Of a stretch of 39,959 nt of DNA, positions 23,563-32,317 are shown piece after piece. The stretch comes from Candidatus Vogelbacteria bacterium RIFOXYB1_FULL_42_16. GTDB taxonomy: Bacteria; Patescibacteriota; Minisyncoccia; Phycocordibacterales; XYD1-FULL-46-19. Under the pieces are notes generated by a model. It was not told the DNA's origin, did no database searches, and was given only the letters and a program-made list of their open reading frames with translations. Made by a program: the position numbers and the translations under genes. The DNA is taken from contig MHTH01000010.1 in NCBI GenBank assembly GCA_001823055.1, positions 7,316 through 47,274 on the forward strand, given 5' to 3'. How positions within the stretch are numbered: the stretch's first letter is position 1; every line of letters begins with the position of its first letter.

Positions 23563-24310
23563 TTAATTGAAATAGGATTGTTAGCCAGGCACCCAGCAAA
23601 AGAAACGGAGCGAAAGGCACTTCACTTTTCATTGTATAACGCTTGAATAGTTTGAGCAATTTACTGACGCGCCCAAAAGCGATTAAAGTTAGTCCGATAA
23701 TTGCTCCCAACCAAAAAGCTAGGCATAGTGCCGTCACCCCAGCTGACGCCCCGAGCAGAAGTCCCAATGAGAGAACCAATTTGGCGTCACCAAAACCCAG
23801 CCACCGGCCATCAGAGAAATACCATAACGCCCAAAAGATGAGAAAAAAAGCCAAGCCAGTCAAAACTGATTCAATTAGACTCGGACCAAAAAATAAAACG
23901 CGTAAAACTGCTAAACCAAATAAAAAATAATTGGCACGATCAGGAATGATTTGATGTTTCCAATCATAAGCGATAATAAAAACCGATGCTCCGGCCACCA
24001 GCCAATAAAAAATAATTAGGCTGATCGTCGGCGCCAGCGACCAAAAGATTAAAGCAAACAAAAAACCAGTCGATGATTCGACAATTGGATACTGCCAAGA
24101 AACCCGACTGCGACAGCCAACACATTTTCCTTTTTGCCATAAAAAACTGACAATCGGAACCAATTCAGACCATCGTAATTTTTTACCGCAAGACAAACAA
24201 CCAGACCGACCACCCAAAGAGCGACCAGTATTATAGCGTAAAATCAGGACATTCAAGAAACTGCCAATGATAGCGCCGAGGAGAAAGCTAACGATCAGAC
24301 CAAGCAACAT
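23543..24310 (-). CDS. pilD: Prepilin peptidase / methylase (A24 family)
   Basis: The 255-residue membrane protein carries a cytoplasmic zinc loop with two CxxC motifs (C38/C41 and C63/C66). The two catalytic aspartates are D116 in AYDWKHQIIPD and D175 in GFGDAK, within about 7-8 membrane helices. It cleaves and N-methylates the prepilins encoded here. Only 3 nt separate it from the repeat surface-protein gene upstream, so they share a transcript. Confidence 0.93.
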   Translation of the reverse strand: MLLGLIVSFLLGAIIGSFLNVLILRYNTGRSLGGRSGCLSCGKKLRWSELVPIVSFLWQKGKCVGCRSRVSWQYPIVESSTGFLFALIFWSLAPTISLIIFYWLVAGASVFIIAYDWKHQIIPDRANYFLFGLAVLRVLFFGPSLIESVLTGLAFFLIFWALWYFSDGRWLGFGDAKLVLSLGLLLGASAGVTALCLAFWLGAIIGLTLIAFGRVSKLLKLFKRYTMKSEVPFAPFLLLGAWLTILFQLNVFFFF

Positions 24311-24313
24311 ATT

Positions 24314-25798
24314 TTATTGATAAAAACCGTCATTAAAATCAAGGATGAAGGAGCCACTCGGGTTTGATTCGCCATTGACGGTAGTGGAAATAGTCCAATC
24401 TCTGTTGTTCAACAATGAATCATTACCATCAAAAATACAAGCATCAACAAAACATAATTTGTATTTTTGCCCACCAGTGACAGAAACAGAAAGATTATTA
24501 CCTGAAACTTGTTCGGCATTCTGAGTTGTGGGACAAGAATCAGTACTAGAAACAATCGCGCCAAAACTGCCACTACAAGCCCCACTAGCAACATCATTCA
24601 AATCTAAACCTAAAGTCATAGTAGCGCTATCACCGCTCACATTGGCAGTGAAAGCCGTGCTGGCATAAGGATAAGGCGAGGAAGGATTGCGAGAAAAAAC
24701 GATTTTGTTTGATCCGGCTAGTGGTGTGGTGATAGAAATAGAATTTGTTTGGCTTGAACAACTCACCCCAGCATTTTTATCCGCATTCATCGTCAAAGAA
24801 CAGGAATCACCGGTCTCACCGGCACAATCTCCAGTCCAGTCGCCAGCAGTTTTTAATAGAGGAACATTCAGATCAGTCAGATAAGTCCAACTACAGGTAC
24901 CAGATGAGCAAGATCGACTTAATAAATTATCAGTTATTACCGCATCGGCGCAATTATTGGTGACTGTTAAAGTTTTAGTCGGAAGGTCTTCAGGTGGTGG
25001 AATAATATCTATCTGTGAACAACCAACCGTAACAGTCTTATTACTATCCATAACACAAGAATAAGTGGCCGAACCATTATTAGTCGGGCCACAACCACTC
25101 CAACAAGTGGTCAGATTGGTGTTAAATTGTGATTTAGCGGTCAAGGTAACATTAACGCCATCACCAAAAGAAGCCGAGGTGACGTAAGGAAAACTAACCC
25201 CAACTGGTTCAGAAATGACGCCAGCAGGAATCAATCTTCCGCCGTCTAAAGTATTGACAGTCAAAGTGTAATTTGTGGCAGTAACTGGATTGGTCGACAA
25301 GCCAGCCATGCTGATCCAGCCCAAGTTTAGATCACCCCAAGCAAAACCAGAAAAGAATCCGGTCGAACCATCCCAAGTGACTGCCTGCATTTTAATCCAG
25401 CCATCCCAATCACCACGCTGGTTATTGTCTTTCAATGTTCCACTACAACCACTGGTAAAAACTGAACAAGCTCGTGCCCAACCAGTAACATTACCACCAG
25501 TCATGGGCATACTGACAAAAGCTTGATCAGGTGTAGCCGGAGGGTTATCACCGGGATTAAAATTGATCCAACCCACTGCATCACTCCAAGCAAAACCGGA
25601 AAACTTGCCGGTCGAATCGATAATAACATTGCAAGAGGGACAACTTGTGGTTTTGGCACTAATCCAGCCGATATTATCGCTCCACATCCAACCATTTAGA
25701 GTTGATCCAGTTTCAGCAAAAATAGCTGGCGTCGGCAAAATAGCCACTAGAGCCAGAACCGCCAATATTCCCACCAATAAAAATATATTTTTTTTCAT
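24314..25798 (-). CDS. Secreted surface protein with WS.NIGWI repeats
   Basis: A signal peptide with helix near residues 5-27 precedes four repeats of the type GWMWSDNIGWIS (36-47), GFAWSDAVGWINF (68-80), GWARA...WDGWIKM (106-137) and GFAWGDLNLGWISM (151-164). The rest (about 175-494) holds paired-Cys modules, including two similar blocks with CSW/TGDCAGETGDSCSLTMNADK that look like InlB-type divergent repeats. There is no sortase motif or C-terminal membrane helix. WS.NIGW repeat proteins recur in Parcubacteria without known function. First place in an operon with prepilin peptidase and minor prepilins suggests a pilus-associated or secreted adhesin (inference). Confidence 0.7.
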   Translation of the reverse strand: MKKNIFLLVGILAVLALVAILPTPAIFAETGSTLNGWMWSDNIGWISAKTTSCPSCNVIIDSTGKFSGFAWSDAVGWINFNPGDNPPATPDQAFVSMPMTGGNVTGWARACSVFTSGCSGTLKDNNQRGDWDGWIKMQAVTWDGSTGFFSGFAWGDLNLGWISMAGLSTNPVTATNYTLTVNTLDGGRLIPAGVISEPVGVSFPYVTSASFGDGVNVTLTAKSQFNTNLTTCWSGCGPTNNGSATYSCVMDSNKTVTVGCSQIDIIPPPEDLPTKTLTVTNNCADAVITDNLLSRSCSSGTCSWTYLTDLNVPLLKTAGDWTGDCAGETGDSCSLTMNADKNAGVSCSSQTNSISITTPLAGSNKIVFSRNPSSPYPYASTAFTANVSGDSATMTLGLDLNDVASGACSGSFGAIVSSTDSCPTTQNAEQVSGNNLSVSVTGGQKYKLCFVDACIFDGNDSLLNNRDWTISTTVNGESNPSGSFILDFNDGFYQ

Positions 25799-25819
25799 CC
25801 AATTAAAAATTACTTATTT

Positions 25820-25849
25820 TATTAAGTTTACCACAAACAAAGTCGTCAA
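25820..25849 (-). promoter_or_regulatory. Promoter of the surface-protein/minor-prepilin operon
   Basis: TTGACG (25849-25844), 18-nt spacer, TTAATA (25825-25820); predicted start near 25813 gives a leader of about 15 nt without Shine-Dalgarno. Confidence 0.45.
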
Positions 25850-25874
25850 GCCCTACAAATACAGTGGATAAAAC

Positions 25875-25900
25875 AAAAAACCGCCTACGGGCGGTTTTTT
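25875..25900. terminator. Terminator after the major pilin gene
   Basis: A6-CCGCC-TACG-GGCGG-T6, symmetric, so it has a T-tract on both strands. On the minus strand it follows the pilin stop by 39 nt and separates the abundant pilin message from the minor-prepilin operon. Confidence 0.85.
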
Positions 25901-25939
25901 GTGGTGAGGAAGGTGTCACCTTGACATAGTATCAATTCC

Positions 25940-26449
25940 CTACGGACAGGCAGTTGCAGTAGGATTTGAGGCTGCTAACGTATAAGCTTTTGATTTTCCA
26001 ACACTATCAACACACCAAGCTGATCCAGAAGGAAGAGTAGCATACGCAGCATAAGCGTCATTACCAGCACTTTTCACAATTAAAATACCAGCCTTACTTG
26101 CGACAGTAGTATTGACATTGACAGCAGCGGTGCAGCTTGCACCTTGTTGAGCTCTTACATCACCATCAAGGGTATTTAGAGAAGAATCAGCTAACCCACC
26201 GGTACAAGCTGGGGCTGTACCGCCAGTGGCAGGTCCAGGAGTAATAAAAGTGGCTGGATAAATAGAACCATCAAACAGAGTTTCTGCAATCGTTCTAACT
26301 TGAGTAATAGAAGCCTGAACACGGGCATCTTTCGCTTTTGTCCGAGCACTATTCAAACTCGTCAACACAATACCCGACAAGATACCGATGATGGCGATGA
26401 CCACCAAGAGTTCGATTAGGGTAAAACCTCGATTTAAACTTTTCTTCAT
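25940..26449 (-). CDS. Major type IV pilin-like prepilin
   Basis: The short leader MKKSLNRG is followed by FTLIELLVVIAIIGILSGIV, with cleavage at G8|F9 and Glu5 at E13, the classic class III signal. The mature domain (about 160 residues) is Ala/Thr/Gly-rich with a C-terminal Cys pair (WCVD and TACP) that may form the D-loop disulphide. It stands alone between a terminator and a long 5' region, as expected for the main filament subunit. No Shine-Dalgarno precedes the ATG. It could instead be a competence pseudopilin. Confidence 0.85.
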   Translation of the reverse strand: MKKSLNRGFTLIELLVVIAIIGILSGIVLTSLNSARTKAKDARVQASITQVRTIAETLFDGSIYPATFITPGPATGGTAPACTGGLADSSLNTLDGDVRAQQGASCTAAVNVNTTVASKAGILIVKSAGNDAYAAYATLPSGSAWCVDSVGKSKAYTLAASNPTATACP

Positions 26450-26580
26450 AATTATTAAAAATTATCTATTAATGACTATTAATTTTTCCAGCCACTCCTT
26501 GGACTCACTTAAGGAGTGGCTGGAGGTGGTAGAGACGGCCATTTGGAGGCCTATTTTTCGACTTATTAATGACTAGGTTA
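26450..26580 (-). promoter_or_regulatory. Pilin 5' untranslated region with stable hairpin and direct repeats
   Basis: If transcription starts from the TATAAT at 26581-26586, the pilin mRNA has a ~125-nt leader, exceptional in this window. It contains a perfect 13-bp hairpin (26488-26500 with 26511-26523, CCAGCCACTCCTT arms) not followed by a T-tract. The 12-bp direct repeat TATTAATGACTA occurs at both ends (26467-26478 and 26564-26575). The hairpin may stabilise the mRNA. Confidence 0.5.
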
Positions 26581-26586
26581 ATTATA
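26581..26586 (-). promoter_or_regulatory. Probable -10 box of the pilin gene
   Basis: TATAAT (26586-26581, minus strand). The -35 region (CTTTAT, 17 nt upstream) is weak, so activation or a different start is possible. Confidence 0.4.
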
Positions 26587-26750
26587 TCCCGATACTAGGT
26601 AAAATAAAGGGGGGTTGTGGATAAACGACAAATCTAGCTTCGCTAGATTTGTCGAGCTTTTAGCTTTTAGATCATAGCTTTTAGGACGACCCACACAACC
26701 GATCTAAGGGGGTATTTCTCTAAAAGCTAAAACCTATCACCTACCAGCTA
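26587..26750. other. Intergenic stretch with hairpin and AGCTTTTAG repeats
   Basis: Between pilC and the pilin promoter lies a 13-bp hairpin CGACAAATCTAGC/GCTAGATTTGTCG (26626-26654, TTC apex). It is followed by three AGCTTTTAG copies within 26655-26684 and an inverted copy CTAAAAGCT near 26721. No gene is seen. The short repeats may be a decayed repetitive element. Confidence 0.5.
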
Positions 26751-27956
26751 TTAAAAGCCTGAGGCCAGATTATAAATCGGGACCAAAACAGAAGTCAGGA
26801 GCACAGCCACACCAACACCCAAAACCACAATCAAAGCTGGTTCGATCAAACTGACTAAATTGTCGATCTGGCCATCTACTTCCCGACTATAAAACTTGGC
26901 CATGGTGCCCAGAACAAAACCGATCTTACCGGATTCTTCTCCGACGCGGATCATTTGGACCATAATTTTCGGAATTTCCGGATAATTGGATAAAACATCG
27001 GAAGTGTTGTTGCCTCCTTTGACACCCTCGGCGCTCCGCATCATAATCGAGCGGTAGACTTGATTGCCGACCACATCGGCCGACACTTCCAATGCACGCA
27101 CCATCGGGATACCGGAGGTAATCATCGTATTCAAATTGTCGGCAATGCGCGAAAGATAAAGTTTGCGAAATAGATCACCAACATAAGGAATAGACAATTT
27201 GAAACGATCCAGCGACAATTTGCCATCCTCGGTCCGCACATAACGAAGAGCAAAAACCGACAAACCAGCGAGCAACAACAAGATAAACAAACCGTAAGCC
27301 GAAGCAAAATCGCTAAGCCATAAAACAATTTTGGTGTAGATCGGCAACTCTTGACCGGTTTCTTTGATAATGACGCTCAATTTAGGAATAACAAAAGTGA
27401 CCATAATCACCGCCACCACCAAAAAAGATGCGATAACAAAAGCTGGATAAATCAGAGCATTCTTGGCTTTGGTCGACTGAGCATAACTACGATCCAAATA
27501 GTCAGCCAGATAATTGAAAGTTTCCGACAAGTGACCGGACTCTTCACCTGATTTGACCATACTGGTATAAAAATCGGAAAAAATAATTTTATGTCGAGCC
27601 AAAGCGCCGGAAATCGGAGCGCCGGCTTTGATATCGTCGGTGACTTGAGTCAGAGCGTCTTTCAATAGGGGGTTTTCTGATTCTTCCGCCAAGAGACGAA
27701 AAGTAGACAAAACCGAAACTTTAGCTTCAAACAAAGTAGCGATCTGACGAGATAAAATAACGATCTCGGCGCTTTTAACTCGGCGAAAAAGTTTGATATT
27801 GCCAAAAAAACTAGTGTCATTGTCAAAAGGATGGATCGAGACCAAAACCAAATCGCGTCGTTGAAGCGAGCTAATCGCCAAATCTTGATTGGGGGCATCA
27901 ATCACCCCGTCTTGTTCCACGCCACTTTTAGTGACTGCCTTATAAGCAAAAAGCAT
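26751..27956 (-). CDS. pilC: PilC, inner-membrane platform protein
   Basis: A 401-residue GspF/PilC-type protein with two repeats of the T2SSF domain, each with cytoplasmic helices and a hydrophobic pair. Motifs are LSRQIATLFEAKVSVL and GALARH in the first half, and LSRIADNLNTMITSGIPMVR and VGEESGKIGFVLGTMAKFY in the second. PilC couples PilB/PilT ATPases to pilin extrusion. It is separated from pilT by 71 nt. TAAAAT (27968-27963) ends 6 nt before its ATG, so an extra leaderless start is possible, though A/T-richness weakens this. Confidence 0.94.
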   Translation of the reverse strand: MLFAYKAVTKSGVEQDGVIDAPNQDLAISSLQRRDLVLVSIHPFDNDTSFFGNIKLFRRVKSAEIVILSRQIATLFEAKVSVLSTFRLLAEESENPLLKDALTQVTDDIKAGAPISGALARHKIIFSDFYTSMVKSGEESGHLSETFNYLADYLDRSYAQSTKAKNALIYPAFVIASFLVVAVIMVTFVIPKLSVIIKETGQELPIYTKIVLWLSDFASAYGLFILLLLAGLSVFALRYVRTEDGKLSLDRFKLSIPYVGDLFRKLYLSRIADNLNTMITSGIPMVRALEVSADVVGNQVYRSIMMRSAEGVKGGNNTSDVLSNYPEIPKIMVQMIRVGEESGKIGFVLGTMAKFYSREVDGQIDNLVSLIEPALIVVLGVGVAVLLTSVLVPIYNLASGF

Positions 27957-28027
27957 AAATTGATTTTAAAAAATTTCTAATCTAATTTTTTTCTCTTGTT
28001 CCCATACGTCTGACGTCTGGGAAATCA

Positions 28028-29092
28028 TTATAATAACCGCTCCAAACTGCGCGGATCCAAACTGTAACGATAAGCGTCTTCGACGGTAATCTCCCCTCTT
28101 TTGACCAGTTCGGCCAAAGAAGCGTTGAGAGTAACCATACCCTCCTCGGCACTAGTTTCCAAAACCACATCGATTTCTGCCGTCCGGCCTTCGCGAATCA
28201 AGTTTTCGATCGCGCTATTGGTAATCAACAATTCATAAGCCGGAATCAAACCGCCAGAAATCCTCGGCACTAGGCGTTGAGAGAAAATCCCCAACAGAGA
28301 GCCAGCCAATTGCACCCGGATTTGTTTTTGCTGATTGGCAGGGAAAGAATCGATAATACGATCGATGGTTTGCGAAGCGGAATTGGTGTGGAGGGTAGAA
28401 AAGATCAAGTGGCCGGTTTCCGCCGCCGTCACTGCTGTGCTGATCGTATCCGGATCACGCATTTCACCGATCATGCCGACATTAACGTCTTGTCGAAACA
28501 TTGAGCGCAAGCCGACACGGAAATCTTGAGTATCGAAACGAATTTCTCGCTGATCAACAATCGAACGAGCATTGGTGAACAGATACTCTACCGGATCTTC
28601 AATGGTTAGAATATGTTCGGCTCGCTCCTGATTGATTTTCTCGATCATTGCCGCCAAGGTAGTCGATTTGCCCTGACCCATCGGACCGACGACCAAGAAA
28701 AAGCCCTGCTTTTTTTCAGTAAAATCTTTTAATTTAGCCGGCAAATTTAAATCTTCAATTGTTTTGATTTGTCTCGGAATCAAACGCAAAGCCAAACTGA
28801 CAGTGCCCTTTTGGAAAAAAGCGTTACCGCGAAAACGGATATTGGCATCGGGACTGAAAGAAAAATCGATCTCCTTGGTCGCTAAAAAAATCTTTTTATT
28901 AGCTTCATTTAAAACCGCCAGCGCCAAGCCCAGGGTCTGATCAGCGGTCAATTTTGGTTTTTTCACCACCGGAATAAGCGAGCCGGCCACCCGAATCGTC
29001 GGATGAGCATCGACGCTCAAATGTAAATCTGAAGCTCCTTCTTGAGCGACAATGGCGATCAATTCTTCGAGTTCTTTTTGATAATCAGACAT
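28028..29092 (-). CDS. pilT: PilT, pilus retraction ATPase
   Basis: The 354-residue ATPase has the PilT N-terminal domain (GASDLHLSVDAHPTIRV) and Walker A as GPMGQGKST (136-144; the usual form is GPTGSGKST). It also has the Asp box ILTIEDPVEYLF, Walker B MIGEMRDPDT and His box AAETGHLIFSTLHTN, and ends with the AIRNLIRE-like AIENLIREG motif. It drives pilus retraction and, in competent cells, DNA uptake. Its ATG overlaps the end of the CheY-like gene by 8 nt. Confidence 0.95.
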   Translation of the reverse strand: MSDYQKELEELIAIVAQEGASDLHLSVDAHPTIRVAGSLIPVVKKPKLTADQTLGLALAVLNEANKKIFLATKEIDFSFSPDANIRFRGNAFFQKGTVSLALRLIPRQIKTIEDLNLPAKLKDFTEKKQGFFLVVGPMGQGKSTTLAAMIEKINQERAEHILTIEDPVEYLFTNARSIVDQREIRFDTQDFRVGLRSMFRQDVNVGMIGEMRDPDTISTAVTAAETGHLIFSTLHTNSASQTIDRIIDSFPANQQKQIRVQLAGSLLGIFSQRLVPRISGGLIPAYELLITNSAIENLIREGRTAEIDVVLETSAEEGMVTLNASLAELVKRGEITVEDAYRYSLDPRSLERLL

Positions 29093-29498
29093 TATTTATT
29101 GATTTATTGGATTTTTTATTGGCGACTATTTCTTCGACTTTAGAAACTACTTCGGTCGGCGTGGCATTGGCTTTAATAATATAGCCATCGGCGCCGACGG
29201 CCAAACCTTTTTCAATATCTTCGTGTTGGCCTAAATTGGATAAAACGATAATCGTGCTATCACCGGCCAAACCTTTTTTCTTTAACTCTTCGATCAATTG
29301 GAAACCATCCATTTCCTGCATAATAATATCCACTAAAAAGATGTCCGGTTTGAAATCTTTAGCCAATATATCCAAACAAGCTTTGGCACTGGTCGCCATC
29401 TGAACCGTAAAACCATGCTCACTAAATTTGATCGAATACATATCCGACAAAAATTTATCATCATCGGTAATCAAAATTGAAAGTTTTTCTTCTGCCAT
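29085..29498 (-). CDS. Stand-alone CheY-like response regulator
   Basis: The 137-residue single receiver domain has the acidic pocket DDD (12-14), phospho-acceptor D57 in DIFLVDIIM, a Ser in IIVLSNLG for the Thr/Ser position, and the conserved Lys in YIIKANATP. There is no output domain. It is encoded between pilB and pilT in one operon, which suggests control of pilus extension or retraction by a histidine kinase encoded elsewhere (inference). Confidence 0.92.
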   Translation of the reverse strand: MAEEKLSILITDDDKFLSDMYSIKFSEHGFTVQMATSAKACLDILAKDFKPDIFLVDIIMQEMDGFQLIEELKKKGLAGDSTIIVLSNLGQHEDIEKGLAVGADGYIIKANATPTEVVSKVEEIVANKKSNKSINNV

Positions 29499-29503
29499 GT
29501 TTT

Positions 29504-31135
29504 TTACAATTTATTGACCTCTTCAAAGGAAATCAAACCTTGTGATGCTTTCATAATAGCATCTTCTTTGAGAGTCAAGAAGCCCTTGGCGCGCGCCATG
29601 CGATAAATTTCTGATTCAACCGGATTTTTCAAAATCACACCCTCGATATCGTGATCCATTTTCAAAAACTCAAAAACGCCAATTCGGCCACGCGTGCCAC
29701 TGGGACAAGCGGCGGTGTTTTGTGAATGATACATTTTCTCTACTGCCGGCAAACGAGAACGAAATTCGGCTGGCATATCGGCAAATTGTTTGTCGATCAT
29801 CACTTTCATACTGTCATCGAGCATGGTGCTCTTTTTCGCTTCCGGACAGAGAGTCGGCACTAAGCGTTGACCGATGGCCAACACCAAAGTCGGTGGGATC
29901 AAAAACGGATCCACCCCCATATCAATCAAACGTGGCACCACACCGGCGGCCGTGTTGGTATGAAGAGTGGAAAAAACCAAATGACCGGTCAACGCGGCGT
30001 GGATAGCGATTTTGGCGGTTTCGCGATCGCGGATTTCTCCAACCATAATAATATCCGGATCTTGACGCATAATACTGCGCAGTCCGTTGGCAAAAGTATA
30101 TTCAATGTCCGGCTGAACTTGTGACTGACTGACACCGGCGATATTGTATTCGATTGGATCTTCGAGAGTGACGACATTGTATTTGGCCCGATCGACTTCC
30201 GACAACATAGCATAAAGAGTGGTTGATTTTCCTGAACCAGTCGGACCAGTGAGAAGAATAATGCCATAAGGGCGATTGATCGATTCTCGGACAATTTTGA
30301 TTTGATCCGGCGACATACCCATGCTTTCCAAAGTTAAAAGTTTCTTTTCGGGATCGAGAATACGCATCACGACTTTTTCGCCAAAATAAGTAGGAAAAGT
30401 GGAAACTCGAAAATCAACTCGTCGGCCTTCGATATTGGCGGAAAAACGACCGTCTTGCGGTTTGCGTTTTTCATCCAACTTCATGTTGGTTAAAATTTTC
30501 ACCCGCGCCACAATAGCATCATGCACGGTCTTGGGGATCCGATCCAAACTGGTAAAAAGCAGACCATCCACTCGAAAACGAACATGGACTTTGTCGGCCT
30601 CCGGCTCGATATGGATATCCGAAGCGCCACCAGCAACAGCATTTTGTAAAATAACCGAGACGATTTTAGTGACCGGCGCCTCTTCGACAATTCCGACTTT
30701 TGGCTTATTAATATCATTATCTCTAACGGCAGAAAAACTGGCGACAGTTTTTTCCGCTTCTTGGATGTTTTGACCGAGATCCTCTAAACCACTGGTTCCA
30801 CCAAAATTAGTGGAAAAACCGCCGGCATTATCAACCGAACCTTCGGTATTGGTCGAGGCGACACCATAACTTTTTAAACCTTCCTCAAAAGCTCCCTTGG
30901 TAATACTAAAAATTTTGTAAGGAACATTGTTTTTATTGGTGATAAATTGCAAAGCGTCCAACGCTTCCGGATTGCGAGGATCAACCAAGCCAACCTCCAA
31001 CACCCCTTCCACTACCGCCAGAGGTAAAATCTGAAAATATTCGGCCGAACTACGTGGCACATAACGCAAAACATCGAGCGGTATTTTTACCCCCTTTAAA
31101 TCGCGAGTTGGAATATCTAGAGCGGTCGTGGCCAT
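29504..31135 (-). CDS. pilB: PilB, pilus extension ATPase
   Basis: A GspE/PilB-type ATPase of 543 residues from ATG 31135. An N-terminal MshEN-like domain (about 1-90) and Gly/Asn-rich linker lead to the ATPase core with ASDIHIEPE, Walker A TGPTGSGKST (296-305), the VTLEDPIEYN Asp box, IMVGEIRDRET Walker B and ALTGHLVFSTLHTN. The C-terminal zinc region keeps only half of the usual two CxxC pairs (LCPEAKKS and AACPSGTRGRIG). The frame is open upstream to 31180, but the ATG at 31135 comes after the stop of the preceding gene and matches the family start. Confidence 0.95.
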   Translation of the reverse strand: MATTALDIPTRDLKGVKIPLDVLRYVPRSSAEYFQILPLAVVEGVLEVGLVDPRNPEALDALQFITNKNNVPYKIFSITKGAFEEGLKSYGVASTNTEGSVDNAGGFSTNFGGTSGLEDLGQNIQEAEKTVASFSAVRDNDINKPKVGIVEEAPVTKIVSVILQNAVAGGASDIHIEPEADKVHVRFRVDGLLFTSLDRIPKTVHDAIVARVKILTNMKLDEKRKPQDGRFSANIEGRRVDFRVSTFPTYFGEKVVMRILDPEKKLLTLESMGMSPDQIKIVRESINRPYGIILLTGPTGSGKSTTLYAMLSEVDRAKYNVVTLEDPIEYNIAGVSQSQVQPDIEYTFANGLRSIMRQDPDIIMVGEIRDRETAKIAIHAALTGHLVFSTLHTNTAAGVVPRLIDMGVDPFLIPPTLVLAIGQRLVPTLCPEAKKSTMLDDSMKVMIDKQFADMPAEFRSRLPAVEKMYHSQNTAACPSGTRGRIGVFEFLKMDHDIEGVILKNPVESEIYRMARAKGFLTLKEDAIMKASQGLISFEEVNKL

Positions 31136-31148
31136 GCTTGAATTTTTA

Positions 31149-31670
31149 TTAACGACCCTGACGAGATCGGACAGAATCAATCACTGACGCTTTGGCTCGA
31201 GTTTGGTCCAATCTAGAAGAAACAGTAGAAGTAGATTCAGTCGTAGAAGTAGAGTTATCCCAATTGTTTTCATTAATAAAATCAGGAGCGGGAGTACCAG
31301 TATTGCTCAAAGTAAAAGGCACGTAGGTATAAGTCCCACCCAAACCAACTGGCAAAAAAGGATTGTCTCGGCTAATCGAAGTCGGCGACACGGGCACAGT
31401 GTAATCTTCCAAGACAACAAAGATATTATTATTGACGAACTCTTCTTTAATCCGATCACCCACACCACGCACGCTAGACAATAAATTTAAAAATTGTTCG
31501 GCTTCAGCATCGTTGACTGTCTGTTCGGCTAAAATTTGACCATTGGCACTAGTCGTCGTTAAACCGACAGTCTCGCTTTGACCAGCACCAAAAAAGTAAC
31601 GAGTCAAGAAAAAGGCCACAGCACAAACCGCGACAATCAAAACTATTTTTAAAATCATTTTTGAATTCAT
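31149..31670 (-). CDS. Small membrane protein of the pil operon (PilP position)
   Basis: The 173-residue protein has one N-terminal helix (about residues 5-24), then a soluble Thr/Ser/Asn-rich domain with DRIKEEFVNNNIFVVLEDYT and a low-complexity Ser/Thr stretch (about 138-155). It lacks a lipobox. It lies between pilO-like and pilB where pilP stands in other bacteria, but I see no PilP signature. It may link the PilMNO platform to the outside. Confidence 0.6.
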   Translation of the reverse strand: MNSKMILKIVLIVAVCAVAFFLTRYFFGAGQSETVGLTTTSANGQILAEQTVNDAEAEQFLNLLSSVRGVGDRIKEEFVNNNIFVVLEDYTVPVSPTSISRDNPFLPVGLGGTYTYVPFTLSNTGTPAPDFINENNWDNSTSTTESTSTVSSRLDQTRAKASVIDSVRSRQGR

Positions 31671-31676
31671 AGATGT

Positions 31677-32315
31677 TTATTTTAGCCAATAGGTCTGAAT
31701 CGACACATCATATTTGTAAAAATTCTTGCCGTCAGTCGGCGCTTGGAAACGAATAGTCTTGACATCAATCAGGCGCAAACTCTTTGAGAGATTATCCAAG
31801 AAACCCAAAAATGATTCGTAGGAACCTTCAACCGAGAAACTCATATTGAGGGTTGAAACTTGAGGTTCATTAGAGACATTTTGACCCGCCACCGGCGTTG
31901 GCGCATTCTTATCTTCAGTTTTGGCGCTATCGATCTTTATACCCTTGATCCTCATACCAGATTGACGAGCGATAGAATTAACATCTAAAACCAATTGAAC
32001 ATTGTCAATGCTATCCGGCAGAAAACGATCGAGACGAGCCTGTTGATCGCGAGAGATGGTATTAATCCTCGCCTGAAGTTTTTCTTTGATCTCGTTTAAT
32101 TCTCTGGTAGTTTCCAAACCGGCGACCAAACTTTTCTTTTTAGCCAAAAGATCTTTAATCCCCTGACCTTGACCACTATCACGCTTGACATCATAACCAG
32201 CCAAAAAATATTTTTGACTAAAATCTGGGCCAGCGCCATTGATAATCGGCATCCCAACATAAAAGAAAGCTAGACCGGCCAGCGCTAAAAGAAAAATGGA
32301 AAGAAAAAATTTCAT
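31677..32315 (-). CDS. pilO: PilO-like inner-membrane alignment protein
   Basis: A 212-residue bitopic protein: helix near residues 3-24, a coiled-coil stretch (about 60-105, LLAKKKSLVAGLETTRELNE) and a ferredoxin-like domain with LDRFLPDSIDNVQLVLDVN, FSVEGSYESFLGFLDNLSKS and LRLIDVKTIRFQ typical of PilO. It pairs with the PilN-like product. It follows pilN by 2 nt. Confidence 0.82.
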   Translation of the reverse strand: MKFFLSIFLLALAGLAFFYVGMPIINGAGPDFSQKYFLAGYDVKRDSGQGQGIKDLLAKKKSLVAGLETTRELNEIKEKLQARINTISRDQQARLDRFLPDSIDNVQLVLDVNSIARQSGMRIKGIKIDSAKTEDKNAPTPVAGQNVSNEPQVSTLNMSFSVEGSYESFLGFLDNLSKSLRLIDVKTIRFQAPTDGKNFYKYDVSIQTYWLK

Positions 32316-32317
32316 AA

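Noticed and set aside
27956-27968. Leaderless promoter directly before pilC
   Set aside because: Spacing is right (TAAAAT, 6 nt) but the region is so A/T-rich, without a -35, that chance is likely; noted only in the pilC entry.
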